Source: Pseudomonas ovata
Lineage (GTDB): Bacteria > Pseudomonadota > Gammaproteobacteria > Pseudomonadales > Pseudomonadaceae
Length of the DNA: 64,000 bases
Assembly (NCBI RefSeq): GCF_003131185.1
Contig: NZ_QFFU01000024.1
Coordinates: forward strand, 1-64,000
Direction of reading: 5' to 3'
The translations under genes were made by a program, and so were the position numbers. Shown piece by piece: positions 50,142 to 59,091 of this stretch (position 1 is the stretch's first letter; each line of letters starts with the position of its first letter). The notes under the pieces were generated by a model that saw only the letters and a program-made list of their open reading frames with translations, did not search any database and was not told the origin of the DNA.

Positions 50142-51446
50142 GTGTTTAAATTGCTGCTAGATTTAGATGAGCTTGTTATGACATGTTCCGACCCACGATC
50201 AAAGGTCTATATAAAGGAGTCGGTGCAGTGCTACAAAGCCGGTGCTTATCGGTCATCAGTAGTGGCGTGTTGGATAGCAGTAGCATTTGATCTAGTAGAT
50301 AAAATACGTGAGTTAGCTGCCCTTGGTGATAAGCAGGCCATAGAGCAAATTAACAGATTCAATCGCATACATGAGAATAATGATATACCAGGAGCGCTAA
50401 ATTTTGAGAAAGAGCTTCCTGACATGGCACTCAATAAATTCAGCTTTATATCGCATTCTGAATTTAGAGATTTAGAGCGATTGGTTGAAGATCGAAATCG
50501 TTGCGCTCATCCATCGCAAGTCTCTGAATCGCAGATATTTGTAGCGTCGGCTGAGCTTGCTAGGCTTCACATTTCAAACTCCATAAGATCAGTTTTATCT
50601 CAACGCGCCACACAAGGTAAAGCTTCTCTTGCTCGACTTATGGAAGAGCTTGAGTCTAGATACTTCCCGAGCAAACAAGATGATGTATATAAGTTCCTGG
50701 GGGCGGGGCCTCTATCCAGACCTACCGTAGCTTTATATAGAAATTATTTACAAGTATTGGTTATAGCTCTCACTCGGAAAGGTGTAACAGTTAATAGACA
50801 GAGAGCAAGTCATGCATTGACAGCATTGAAGATGATGCATCCTGATTTATGGCAGGAACAGTTTCCTAGTGTTGTTATAAAGCAATTGACATCTGTAACT
50901 TCAGATGAGGATCTTAGTGTTGCTTGTGATTTTCTAATCTTTCCCCTTGAGGTTGAGGCTTGGAAATATTTATCAGATATTCTGAAGCTTAAATTTACTT
51001 CCTATGTATTTAATATTTCTAAGGATGAAATTCATATTCTCCAGTACATGTTGGAATTGACACAAGATCACCCATTGCACAAAGCTGCTGCAGCTAGAAT
51101 AAATAGCGCTAGGCTTGAGGAGCTTAGGTCTGTAGTGTGGACTTTTTCTGTTCCACAAGAAGCCTTTAAAAGGCTGGTTTACCTTTACTCGCTATCTACA
51201 AATATTGCTGCTGCAAACTCGATAGGTAAGGTGGTTAGAAGCCAAATTGAGCTTTTGCTTAATCCGGACGTCTTTGTGGATGAATTGGTTATTTGCGCTA
51301 AGAGCAATGATAAAGTATTATTAAGTGATGAGTTTCCATATGTTCTGAAAGAGCTTGCTCATGAGCTTTCAGCTGGGAGGAATAAGGTTTTGGAAAGTGT
51401 GGAAAGGTTAGGGCTAGAGATTGATGTTGCAACGTGGATTAATTGA
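50142..51446 (+). CDS. HEPN-like protein with a long C-terminal region
   Basis: A 434-residue helical protein starting at a GTG. Residues 20-125 look like a HEPN domain (SVQCYKAGAYRSSVVACWIA as the first helices), ending with the active-site-like motif Arg118-x4-His123 in VEDRNRCAHPSQ. The 300-residue C-terminal part has no motif I know. AT-rich and alone on its strand, preceded by a long untranslated stretch. HEPN domains are RNases of toxin and defence systems; that role is an inference. Confidence 0.65.
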   Translation: MFKLLLDLDELVMTCSDPRSKVYIKESVQCYKAGAYRSSVVACWIAVAFDLVDKIRELAALGDKQAIEQINRFNRIHENNDIPGALNFEKELPDMALNKFSFISHSEFRDLERLVEDRNRCAHPSQVSESQIFVASAELARLHISNSIRSVLSQRATQGKASLARLMEELESRYFPSKQDDVYKFLGAGPLSRPTVALYRNYLQVLVIALTRKGVTVNRQRASHALTALKMMHPDLWQEQFPSVVIKQLTSVTSDEDLSVACDFLIFPLEVEAWKYLSDILKLKFTSYVFNISKDEIHILQYMLELTQDHPLHKAAAARINSARLEELRSVVWTFSVPQEAFKRLVYLYSLSTNIAAANSIGKVVRSQIELLLNPDVFVDELVICAKSNDKVLLSDEFPYVLKELAHELSAGRNKVLESVERLGLEIDVATWIN

Positions 51447-51536
51447 CTATACGTAGTAAATCTATGGTTTTTTAAAACTGGTAGGAGTAATGAGAGACGT
51501 GCCCAGGCAAGCAAACTCCTAGATGCTACGTGGTAG

Positions 51537-51623
51537 AAGGCCGGACTGATCTTCAAGGCCAAAGGCGGCGACGATTACAACGTTGCGAAAGCCTGGGCCG
51601 CTATTGACCCTAATGAGCAATAG
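51537..51623 (+). pseudogene. 3' fragment of an unrecognised gene
   Basis: An open stretch reads GLIFKAKGGDDYNVAKAWAA and ends IDPNEQ-stop at 51623, with clear protein character but no start. It ends 12 bp before the next ATG, so its parent gene was probably the upstream partner of the ART-like gene. Confidence 0.4.
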
Positions 51624-51635
51624 GAAAAAGACGCA

Positions 51636-52055
51636 ATGGAACATTTTCACGGTAGTCATAACCCGCTCAGTCAGATCCATGGGGAAGGTGTTTTTGGCGG
51701 AATTTTTGCGGCTTCATCAGAGGCCGCTGCATTGAGCCACGGTCCGCTGCTTCATCGCATTACCTCTCCGCGTCCTCTAACAGACTACGAACTGAACTAC
51801 AGCATCGACGAAGCCTGGGACATTGCAGTCAAGGTTGCTAGGGGCAACGAGGCCATTGCCGAATGCATCATGTCGCGGGATTGCCCATCACTGGACTCAT
51901 GCGAGCCAGAGAATGCTAGCGAACAAGGTTGGGAGTTCCAGCGATTACGCGGGGTGCTGGCCAGCAAGTTAGGCTTTACCAGCGTTGAAATGAGTGACGA
52001 ACACGGAACCTCTTGGCTCTGCCTACCTGGATGTGTTGTTGAGCAACTGATATAA
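51636..52055 (+). CDS. Unrecognised protein with an ART-like N-terminal motif
   Basis: A 139-residue protein starting MEHFHGSHNPLSQIHGEGVF and followed by GGIFAASSEAAALSHG and LHRIT. ADP-ribosyltransferase-fold proteins often begin with a (Y/F)HGS/T strand followed by a short loop and FxSS-like segment, so an ART-like fold is possible. The rest (DEAWDIAVKVARGNEAIAEC) is helical. The start has AGGAAAAAG upstream. Weak call. Confidence 0.4.
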   Translation: MEHFHGSHNPLSQIHGEGVFGGIFAASSEAAALSHGPLLHRITSPRPLTDYELNYSIDEAWDIAVKVARGNEAIAECIMSRDCPSLDSCEPENASEQGWEFQRLRGVLASKLGFTSVEMSDEHGTSWLCLPGCVVEQLI

Positions 52056-52066
52056 GAGAAAAGCCG

Positions 52067-52249
52067 ATGGCCATCTACGATGAAATGAAGATACAGCTTC
52101 AAGAACTGGTAGATTTGATCAAGCAGGACGAACAGTACTCTGCAGCTGTTGCCTATGGCGTAGTTGTAGCCGATCAGAACACATCGAAATCACACCAGCT
52201 GCGTGCCATTCGTATAGTCGAACTGAAGCGAAAGTACGGACTAGAGTAG
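52067..52249 (+). CDS. Small hypothetical protein
   Basis: A 60-residue mostly helical protein (IYDEMKIQLQELVDLIKQDE, then IRIVELKRKYGLE). It starts 12 bp after the ART-like ORF with a purine-rich site (AAGAGAAAAG), so the two are probably co-transcribed. No family recognised. Confidence 0.45.
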   Translation: MAIYDEMKIQLQELVDLIKQDEQYSAAVAYGVVVADQNTSKSHQLRAIRIVELKRKYGLE

Positions 52250-52290
52250 CGCTATACAGCCACCAAGGGAATGTTTTTTATAAGGTTAAT

Positions 52291-52887
52291 ATGGAGGACT
52301 ATATGTATGCAAGGATTGAAGATGCAAACAATTATTACCATCTGACGAGACAGGTTGTTATTGGTTTGCAGCTCATGTTGAATGAGCAGACCATAGTGAA
52401 AGAAAAGTATATCGAAACTCGCTTACGTCAGCAGGAAGAAATCAAGTTTCTTGAAAGTAATTGTGAGCTTCGCGAACAGGCAAGGACTAATTTAGTTAGG
52501 TATCAACTGAAACTGAGCGCTACGGTTCGTGCGGTTCTGATGACAGAGCAAACAATGACGATCGTAGCTGGAACACTTCTTCAGGTTGCAAAGCAAGCAT
52601 TATCAATACGATACGGTACAAGTATTAAAGACTGTACTGCCAATGCACGAAAAGTATCAGGAGAAAAAATTCAGGAAATCATATGGTATGGTCGTAATCA
52701 GGCTATGCACTTTGAAGAAGGTAAAGGAAGCTGGACGACTCTCTTCGAAGCTCTAGACATGGTCCATCCTGGGGAATTTACACCTGACCCCATACCGCGC
52801 TCGATGGAAATAATAGAATTGTTGGGGTGGATTAACTTCGGAGTATATGAAGATGATATGAAAAAGCTAGGTATTTTAAAATCATAA
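52291..52887 (+). CDS. HEPN-like protein
   Basis: A 198-residue helical protein with Arg135-x4-His140 in WYGRNQAMHFEEG, a HEPN active-site pattern followed by the acidic segment common in small HEPN proteins. A long coiled-coil-like helix precedes it (residues 35-75). The gene is AT-rich relative to its flanks. It might be a toxin or an accessory RNase; no obvious antitoxin (MNT-type nucleotidyltransferase) lies beside it. Confidence 0.6.
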   Translation: MEDYMYARIEDANNYYHLTRQVVIGLQLMLNEQTIVKEKYIETRLRQQEEIKFLESNCELREQARTNLVRYQLKLSATVRAVLMTEQTMTIVAGTLLQVAKQALSIRYGTSIKDCTANARKVSGEKIQEIIWYGRNQAMHFEEGKGSWTTLFEALDMVHPGEFTPDPIPRSMEIIELLGWINFGVYEDDMKKLGILKS

Positions 52888-52910
52888 TACTAGGTTTAGG
52901 GAGCGGGAAG

Positions 52911-53237
52911 ATGAGTGTTGAAAATCGATATAACGCAGCTCGCAAAAAAATTTTTGCTGATAACCCAGAGGCTCTTAACCAGACTATTTCGGTCGAATAG
53001 AAAGTTATTGAGTCGTACGGTATGACTGTTGATGAGTATTATGAAAAGCAACGTCGAACTGTGTTCGAAAATGCTGCCATAAGCCGTGGGCTTGCGGTTG
53101 ATGAGTTCGTGATTCGTTTGGTAGCCACATCACCGAAGCAAGCTCAAGAATGGCGCTTGGATCAGCATCGTAAAGTAGCCGAAGCTCTCGGTATGGAATG
53201 GTCTGAGTACAAGCAGCTTAATAATATCGCTGAGTAG
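52911..53237 (+). pseudogene. Hypothetical gene with an in-frame amber codon
   Basis: ATG 52911 (GGGAG upstream) opens MSVENRYNAARKKIFADNPE, which ends at TAG 52998-53000. The same frame continues KVIESYGMTVDEYYEKQRRT to the stop at 53237 with no further break, and the second part reads as one domain. The single nonsense codon suggests a recent loss, a read-through product, or a restart at the ATG at 53022 (71 residues). Confidence 0.55.
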
Positions 53238-53324
53238 AGTAATTCGCTGCGCCACTGACGCCGCTGAAGCGAGAGATAAAGAATATTTCTTGAATTTATG
53301 TAATTTATAAAATACAATGGTTGT

Positions 53325-53624
53325 ATGATAGAAATCAAACAAACCGCTACATTCATGACTTGGGAAAGCAAGCTGAAGGATCAGCGGGCCAAGGCTGCCA
53401 TTGCGGCACGCATCTTTCGTTTGGCCAATGGTCTGCCCGGCGACGTCTCACCTGTAGGGCAGGGGGTAAGTGAGTTAAGGATTCATTATGGCCCAGGCTA
53501 CAGGGTCTACTTCCAGCAGCGCGGGACGGAAATCGTGATCCTGCTATGTGGTGGAGACAAGAGCAGCCAGCCCAAAGATATAGAGACGGCAAAACGCCTA
53601 GCCACTGAGTGGAGAACGCAATGA
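53325..53624 (+). CDS. HigB/RelE-like toxin (COG3657)
   Basis: A 99-residue protein of the addiction-module killer family: FMTWESKLKDQRAKAAIAAR, the loop GDVSPVGQGVSELRIHYGPG, then YRVYFQQRGTEIVILLCGGD. It precedes its antitoxin gene, overlapping by 4 bp, the usual HigBA-type order. It should cut mRNA on ribosomes. Confidence 0.88.
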   Translation: MIEIKQTATFMTWESKLKDQRAKAAIAARIFRLANGLPGDVSPVGQGVSELRIHYGPGYRVYFQQRGTEIVILLCGGDKSSQPKDIETAKRLATEWRTQ

Positions 53625-53908
53625 CCGAACTAATTTACGACTACGATCCCGCACAGGCGCTGGATGGCCCTGAAGCCATTGCGGTGTTCATTAGCGATGC
53701 ACTGGAGACCGGCGACGCGGCTTACATTGCCAAGGCTATGGGGGTGGTTGCTCGTGCTAAGGGTATGACCGAACTGGCCAGAGAGACTGGGCTGGCCAGA
53801 GAGCAGCTTTACAAATCGTTCAGTGAAAACGGAAACCCAACTCTCAAAACCATGCTGGTCGTGATGCGAGCTTTAGGTGTTGATCTGACAGCCAGGCCGC
53901 ATGCGTAG
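53621..53908 (+). CDS. HigA-like antitoxin (COG3636)
   Basis: A 95-residue helix-turn-helix protein: ALETGDAAYIAKAMGVVARA, then TELARETGLAREQLYKSFSE and NPTLKTMLVVMRALGVDL. ATG 53621 overlaps the toxin stop (ATGA). It blocks the toxin and represses the operon. Confidence 0.9.
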   Translation: MTELIYDYDPAQALDGPEAIAVFISDALETGDAAYIAKAMGVVARAKGMTELARETGLAREQLYKSFSENGNPTLKTMLVVMRALGVDLTARPHA

Positions 53909-53998
53909 TTTGGTTTTGATACGGCGCTCGCACAACCTATGTGGTTACAACAGGTGTCATTTTATATAGGATCTAATCTGACATCCGGAGATTCCGCC

Positions 53999-54466
53999 AT
54001 GACCTTCCCCAGCGACGACTTGGTCGCGCACGCCAAACACATCAACGAACGCTACACGCCGGCTCAGGTCGCCCAGCTGGTGCGCCTGATCAGTCCGGTC
54101 CCCAGTTGCGGCTTGATGACCCCAGCCGAGTTCGAGCTCGTGATGGTGATGCTGGCCAGCCAGCATCGGCGCCGCGCCTTTTCAGACCGTTCAGTCCACG
54201 CCGCCAGGCTTGTCCTGGTCATGGGAGCCAGCGTGGCCGAGGCTGCCGCTGACACTGGATTGGCCAGGCAGGTCGTGCACAGGCTTATGGCGCGTATACG
54301 TGCGCGCATGCAGGGTTTGCCTGGCAGTTGGGTAAAGGTTGAAGCATGGCTACCACCGGCGCATGCAAAACAAGTGGTGGACCTTGCCGCCACGCTCAGA
54401 GCGGCGCATGAGGCGGGCAAAGGGGTCGACGTGCCCGATGTCGACCAGGTGCCGATGATCGGTTGA
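53999..54466 (+). CDS. TrfB/KorA-like plasmid regulator
   Basis: A 155-residue protein. The middle and C-terminal part follow the KorA/TrfB plan: MTPAEFELVMVMLASQHRRR, the helix-turn-helix MGASVAEAAADTGLARQVVH, then SWVKVEAWLPPAHAKQV, comparable to the KorA segment after the recognition helix. The N-terminal 40 residues are extra. It likely represses plasmid operons; the palindromes at 23786 and 3959 are possible sites but the link is not shown. Confidence 0.7.
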   Translation: MTFPSDDLVAHAKHINERYTPAQVAQLVRLISPVPSCGLMTPAEFELVMVMLASQHRRRAFSDRSVHAARLVLVMGASVAEAAADTGLARQVVHRLMARIRARMQGLPGSWVKVEAWLPPAHAKQVVDLAATLRAAHEAGKGVDVPDVDQVPMIG

Positions 54467-54858
54467 ACTTCACCACCGGGCGTTCCCTTCGCTGCGCTAC
54501 GGGGCAGGCTTTCGTGCTGCGCATCGAGCCAGGCCATGAAGCCGGCCCGTCTCGCCCCTTCGGGCTTCAATCCTTAACGCCTGCGGCCTTCGGCCTGCGC
54601 GCTCCGCTTGCCGTCGCTGCTGCGACTTCCTGTGTCACCTTCAGGCTTGGCGGCGAGCCTTTCGCCTGCGCTTGACGGTAGCTCGAGCGCGGCACCTGAC
54701 AAGGGTCCGGCTGCGCCCGCGACACTCCCCCGTTCAGACTCGCTTCGCTCCCTTAGCTGCGGCCTCGCATCGCGCCCTTGTCAGGCACCTGTGCGCCCGA
54801 TCGACCTCAGCGCCACGGCGAAAGGCACTCCGCCAAGCCAGCACTGAGGTGAAACGAG
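54467..54858. other. Gene-free GC-rich stretch upstream of the DUF932 gene
   Basis: Open frames here overlap and consist mainly of Ala, Pro, Arg and Ser. Imperfect dyads are common (CCCCTTCGGGC, CGGCCTTCGGCC). Such a leader may carry promoters or structured RNA. Confidence 0.4.
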
Positions 54859-54981
54859 ATGAAGCACACAGCAGAGCAACAGCATCAGAAGCGCGTCAGA
54901 GGCGGTGGTTGTAACGGCCATTTTTCTCCCTGGTATTTGCAGCGCCTGGAGATCCAGTTCAGCGCTACCACTTCACGCTAA
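54859..54981 (+). CDS. Possible 40-residue small protein before the DUF932 gene
   Basis: ATG 54859 has GAGGTGAA 6 bp upstream and encodes MKHTAEQQHQKRVRGGGCNG, then FSPWYLQRLEIQF to TAA at 54981. It ends 31 bp before the next start, so it may be a leader peptide or a small protein of its own. Confidence 0.35.
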   Translation: MKHTAEQQHQKRVRGGGCNGHFSPWYLQRLEIQFSATTSR

Positions 54982-55012
54982 CCCAACCGTTCAGCCCCAT
55001 TGAACGGGCACG

Positions 55013-55867
55013 ATGACCAGGAAAATTTCCATGCGCCTTTCCAGCAACTTCCGTAACCCTTGCATGATCCGTAGTGACGTAGCACTGAGCAACGATCAGA
55101 TCGCCCGTGTAGTGCCTTCGATCTTTGCCGAAGAAGCGCACGACAGCCGTTCAGAGCGCTACCTGTACATTCCGACGGTGCAGGTGATTGATGCGCTGCG
55201 CGCTGAGGGTTTCGAGCCGTTCATGGCCTGTCAGACCCGCGTGCGAAATGAAGAAAAACGCGAGCACACCAAGCACATGCTGCGCCTGCGTCATGTGAGT
55301 CAGATTCAGAACCAGGAAGCGAACGAAATCATTCTTCTCAATAGCCACGATGGCAGCAGCAGCTACCAGATGATGGGAGGAAAATTCCGATTCGTGTGTG
55401 CGAACGGCTTGGTCCTGGGCGACCTGGCCGCTGATCAGAAAGTGCGTCACAGCGGACGCGGCGATGTGATTTTCGATGTGATCGAAGGCGCCTATGAAGT
55501 GCTCAATCATTTTGAGCAAATCGACCACGCCACTGCCGACATGAAGCATCAACTGTTGCACGCTGACGAGCAAGAGGCTTTCGCGATGGCGGCACTGGCT
55601 TATCGCTACGATCCTGCAGAAGGTCCGGCGCCTGTCAGCGCATCACAGTTGCTGATGCCACGTCGCCGCGAAGACCGCAGCAGTGACCTGTGGACCACCT
55701 TCAATCGCGTACAGGAAAATACCATCAAGGGCGGTCTTGCAGGTCGTAACAAGCAAGGCCGGCGCACTACGACTCGCGCCGTCAATGGTATCGACCAGGA
55801 TGTGAAATTGAATCGCGCATTGTGGGTGCTGGCTCAGGCACTTCAGTCCAGCAAAAGCGTGGCCTGA
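55013..55867 (+). CDS. DUF932 (phage/plasmid TIGR03299-like) protein
   Basis: A 284-residue protein of the DUF932 family, widespread in conjugative plasmids. Family features: the N-terminal TVQVIDALRAEGFEPFMACQ, LLNSHDGSSSYQMMGGKFRF, CANGLVLGD and the RAVNGIDQDVKLNRALW C-terminus. The biochemical role is not known; it may be ssDNA-related. ATG 55031 is an alternative start. Confidence 0.88.
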   Translation: MTRKISMRLSSNFRNPCMIRSDVALSNDQIARVVPSIFAEEAHDSRSERYLYIPTVQVIDALRAEGFEPFMACQTRVRNEEKREHTKHMLRLRHVSQIQNQEANEIILLNSHDGSSSYQMMGGKFRFVCANGLVLGDLAADQKVRHSGRGDVIFDVIEGAYEVLNHFEQIDHATADMKHQLLHADEQEAFAMAALAYRYDPAEGPAPVSASQLLMPRRREDRSSDLWTTFNRVQENTIKGGLAGRNKQGRRTTTRAVNGIDQDVKLNRALWVLAQALQSSKSVA

Positions 55868-55931
55868 AACATAGCCCGAATGCGCTAACATTCGGGCCTA
55901 AGACCTCAGTTCCAATCTGGAAAACCCCAAC

Positions 55932-55962
55932 GGAGAGCCCCCTGCATGAGGCTCTCCTTTTT
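55932..55962 (+). terminator. Terminator after the DUF932 gene
   Basis: GGAGAGCC and GGCTCTCC arms with a short loop and a T-run. A second hairpin without T-run lies just upstream (CCCGAATG and CATTCGGG, 55874-55895). Confidence 0.75.
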
Positions 55963-55989
55963 GCGTCATGCGCCGACGCAAAGCTCACC

Positions 55990-56268
55990 TCACTCTGCAG
56001 CGGGTTTCTTCTTTGCCGATACACGTTTGCGCACGGCCAAAAGATCGTTGATCGCGTTGGCGGTCACCAGGATTCCAACGGATTTAAGCGCTTCGCGAAT
56101 CTCGGTCACAGAGTAACCCTTTTGGTTGGAAAGCAGAACGATCTGTTCCTTGAGCTGCTCCAGAGCCTCGGTCTGGCCAATCTTGTTGCGGCTCAGGTCG
56201 GGCAACTCTGACAGCTTTTGCCTGGCTAATTCAAGTTCATCCTGCGTGTACGTTTTCTGCTTTGCCAT
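55990..56268 (-). CDS. Small plasmid protein near the transfer origin
   Basis: A 92-residue protein starting MAKQKTYTQDELELARQKLS; helical, with LEQLKEQIVLLSNQKGYSVT and a basic tail (RKRVSAKKKPAAE). It is transcribed away from the mobilization genes and might bind DNA at or near the transfer origin. Not recognised with certainty. Confidence 0.5.
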   Translation of the reverse strand: MAKQKTYTQDELELARQKLSELPDLSRNKIGQTEALEQLKEQIVLLSNQKGYSVTEIREALKSVGILVTANAINDLLAVRKRVSAKKKPAAE

Positions 56269-56370
56269 CATCAATTTCACTGTGCTAGAGGGCTATTCTG
56301 GAACTATCTAGAGGGCAACCAAGGCCCCTCATGGTGGGAATCTTGCCGGCGGCGGTGAAAAAAAATCAAG

Positions 56371-56586
56371 TCAAAAATCATCCGTTGTCACCCTGCGCAG
56401 ACGTCTGATTTCGTCAACGGTTACGTCAAAACCGTGACCTCTCAAAAACGCCTTAATCTCTCTCAGATCCCGGTCATCGTCGTTGCCGGGATTTACCAGC
56501 ATTGTGCTTGGTACCTCTCCATTACCCTGAGCATGATGTTCAGAATGGCAAGGCTCAGCGTGTGAATCGTCCCTTTCAATTCCCAT
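56371..56586 (-). CDS. Small hypothetical protein
   Basis: A 71-residue protein, His-rich at the N-terminus (DDSHAEPCHSEHHAQG) with a C-terminal helix (FLRGHGFDVTVDEIRRLRRV) like a small DNA-binding or relaxosome protein. Upstream of its ATG is AGGAGAG. Same strand as the previous small gene. Confidence 0.45.
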   Translation of the reverse strand: MGIERDDSHAEPCHSEHHAQGNGEVPSTMLVNPGNDDDRDLREIKAFLRGHGFDVTVDEIRRLRRVTTDDF

Positions 56587-56599
56587 GCGCCTCTCTCCT

Positions 56600-56814
56600 T
56601 GTCACCCGATTACCTCGACAACTCTCCAATCGTGCCCCTTGCGCTAGCCAGAGCTAGAGTAATGTGCTATTTAGAGCCAGTAAAAACGAATCAAAGAATT
56701 GACCGGAAATAGGTTGTGGCCACCGCCCGCACGCGGACAGTGACCCCAACCACCGGATCAGGGCTGCGCCCCGACACCCCAGTTCAGCGCCATCGTTCGA
56801 GTGAGAGTTTGAGT
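56600..56814. other. Region expected to hold the transfer origin (oriT)
   Basis: It lies between divergent small genes and the MobC-relaxase pair, where oriT sits in MOBP plasmids. CTAGCCAGAGCTAG (56643-56656) is a short dyad. No nic consensus can be assigned by eye. Confidence 0.35.
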
Positions 56815-57144
56815 ATGTCTAAAAGCGAATCGCGTCAAAGAGATCAATGGATCAAGGTTCGCTGCACTCAGGAAGAAAAGGCGCTGCTACAAGAAAAAGC
56901 CAAGGCGGCAGAGCTGACGCTCTCGAATCTGATGCGCAGTGCAGCTTTGAATCGCAAGATCAAAACGCCCACTGACAAAAAGCTCATGGGGGAATTGCTG
57001 AAGCTGGGCGGCCTGCAAAAGCACTTGTTCAACCAGATGCAGGACGGCATGACCACCGAGCTGAGCAAGCAGTTTGCTGATGTGCTGGTCGCCATCAAAG
57101 CGGCGGTTGTAGCCATCGATCTTTCACAGTCAAAAGTGCAATAA
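56815..57144 (+). CDS. mobC: MobC/NikA-like relaxosome accessory protein
   Basis: A 109-residue protein with an N-terminal ribbon-helix-helix (WIKVRCTQEEKALLQEKAKA, LTLSNLMRSAAL) and a helical C-terminal half. MobC/NikA proteins bind oriT and help the relaxase melt DNA. ATG 56815 is preferred over the longer GTG-started form (56716), which has no ribosome binding site. It lies 12 bp before the relaxase gene. Confidence 0.85.
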   Translation: MSKSESRQRDQWIKVRCTQEEKALLQEKAKAAELTLSNLMRSAALNRKIKTPTDKKLMGELLKLGGLQKHLFNQMQDGMTTELSKQFADVLVAIKAAVVAIDLSQSKVQ

Positions 57145-57156
57145 CCGGATTCATCC

Positions 57157-59091
57157 ATGAACGTCATCATCCCCCCGAAACGCGGTGATAAAGGCTCCAG
57201 CTTTGGCAAGCTGGTGAGCTACATCAGCGATCGTGCGGACAAACCCAAGGATGATGAGGTTCTTACCGATGAGCCGCGACGTGCGCGCTCGCAGTCAAAA
57301 AAAGCCATGTTTGACCGCCTGGTAAATTACGTCGAACGGGCCGACGGTTTTGAGCGCGCCATCGTTGTGACCGAGACTTTTGCGGATGGCCGGCAGCGGC
57401 TCATCAGCGGTGGTGTCTCATGTGAAACCAACTGCTTTTCCCTGGAAACAGCTTCGGCGGAAATGAACATGGTGGCGGCGCAAAGCGCACGTTGCGAGGA
57501 TCCTGTTTACCACTTCATTCTGTCCTGGCGCGAGAACGAAGCACCTACCGACGCCCAGATTTTTGAGTGCGCCAATTTCAGTATCCGGCAACTGGGCATG
57601 GAGGGGCATCAGTATGTCACCGCCATCCACCAGGACACCGATAACACCCATTGCCACGTGGCCGTAAACCGCGTCAACCCGGTCGACTACCGCGCTGCCA
57701 GCGTGTGGAACGATGCCAACATGTTGCAGAAAAGCTGTCGCGTCCTGGAGCGTAAATATGGCTTCATCCAGGACAACGGAAGCTGGGTATGGGGCGCCAA
57801 CGATCAACTGGTCCGGGCACCCTTTCGGTTCGGCAGCGCGCCGCAAGGAACGGTGCCTTTGCAGGTCTATTCAAACACCGAAAGCCTCTACCACTATGCC
57901 GTCGATCAGGTAAGAGATCGTCTCTCAAAAGTCATGCAGCAAGGGCAACTAACTTGGGAAAGTGCGCACCGACTATTGCATGAGCGTGGCCTCGGTTTGC
58001 GCGAGCAAGGCGGTGGACTGGTGATCTATGACTTCATCCGTCCTGAAGGACCAGTGGTCAAGGCCTCCTCGGTTCATCCGACCCTGACCAAGGCGCGACT
58101 TGAGCCGTATATTGGCCTTTACCAAGGCCCACCGTCGTTCAAAACAATCGACTTTGACGATGAGACCATGACCATCTCTTCGTTCTATCAACCGGCCTTT
58201 GAACTGCGTGACAAGGACGCGCGGTTTGAACGCCGGCAGGAGAGGGCAGACGCACGTCTTGATCTGAAATTGCGCTATCAGCGATACCGCAGTGCCTGGC
58301 AGAAACCTGACCTGGATGTCCCCAATCGTCGACGTCAGCTGCTTGATCACTACCGTGCCGTGAAGGCTGATGTGCGTAAGACGTACAAGACACCCTTGTT
58401 GCGAAAGCTCATGTACCGTGCCGCTGAATTTGACCAGATGAAAGCCATGGCTGAGCTGCGTCTCCAGTTGCGGTCTGAGCGGCAAATGTTGACTGACAAA
58501 GGGCTCGCTCGACCTTTGCCTTATCGAGCCTGGATCGAGCAATGCGCGCTGCGCGGTGATGTCGCCGCCATCAGTCAGCTACGCGGTTTTGCCTATCGCG
58601 AGAAGCGTCAACAGCGCAAGGAGTCGAACAACCTTGATCGAGTGATCATGTGTGGCCGTGCTGATGATTCGCCTATTTTTGACAGGTCGACTCACACCAC
58701 TCAATTGCGACGTGACGGCATTGTCGAGTACGTGCGTGATGGAATGGTCGGTGTCATTGATGAGGGCGATAAGGTTCGGATCGCGCCTGCCTATGCCGGC
58801 TATGACAATCGGAAAAATTTCGATATGGCTGTAGCGGTTACGGCCATGAAAAGCCGTGATCGCGTTGAGGTCATTGGCGATGGCGCGTTTGTGAAAAACG
58901 CATTGATCACCATGAATATGTTCAATGAAACCTACACGAGCAACCGCTACGCTCCGACCGACTTCGTGCAGCGTCAGCAGATGGAACGTTTGCAGCCTAC
59001 TCAGGAACCTGCGCAGAGAACGCGCTCATCTGAGCCGGATCCTGGGGTGGTTCAACCTGCTCCAAATCGCAATCAGTTTCCACGGGCTTAG
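57157..59091 (+). CDS. MOBP-type relaxase
   Basis: A 644-residue relaxase. Motif I tyrosine region YISDRADKPK (22-31), and motif III HQDTDNTHCHVAVNRVNP with the metal-binding histidines (about 166-183), are clear. The C-terminal part carries an LPD7-like module (NFDMAVAVTAMKSRDRVEVI near 550-600). It would nick oriT and pilot the transferred strand. The MobC-relaxase order is that of IncI1/NikAB-like systems, in keeping with the pil genes downstream. Confidence 0.92.
   Translation: MNVIIPPKRGDKGSSFGKLVSYISDRADKPKDDEVLTDEPRRARSQSKKAMFDRLVNYVERADGFERAIVVTETFADGRQRLISGGVSCETNCFSLETASAEMNMVAAQSARCEDPVYHFILSWRENEAPTDAQIFECANFSIRQLGMEGHQYVTAIHQDTDNTHCHVAVNRVNPVDYRAASVWNDANMLQKSCRVLERKYGFIQDNGSWVWGANDQLVRAPFRFGSAPQGTVPLQVYSNTESLYHYAVDQVRDRLSKVMQQGQLTWESAHRLLHERGLGLREQGGGLVIYDFIRPEGPVVKASSVHPTLTKARLEPYIGLYQGPPSFKTIDFDDETMTISSFYQPAFELRDKDARFERRQERADARLDLKLRYQRYRSAWQKPDLDVPNRRRQLLDHYRAVKADVRKTYKTPLLRKLMYRAAEFDQMKAMAELRLQLRSERQMLTDKGLARPLPYRAWIEQCALRGDVAAISQLRGFAYREKRQQRKESNNLDRVIMCGRADDSPIFDRSTHTTQLRRDGIVEYVRDGMVGVIDEGDKVRIAPAYAGYDNRKNFDMAVAVTAMKSRDRVEVIGDGAFVKNALITMNMFNETYTSNRYAPTDFVQRQQMERLQPTQEPAQRTRSSEPDPGVVQPAPNRNQFPRA

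Noticed and set aside
54467..54858. Three overlapping ORFs upstream of the DUF932 gene
   Set aside because: GC-rich, low-complexity products; no ribosome binding sites.
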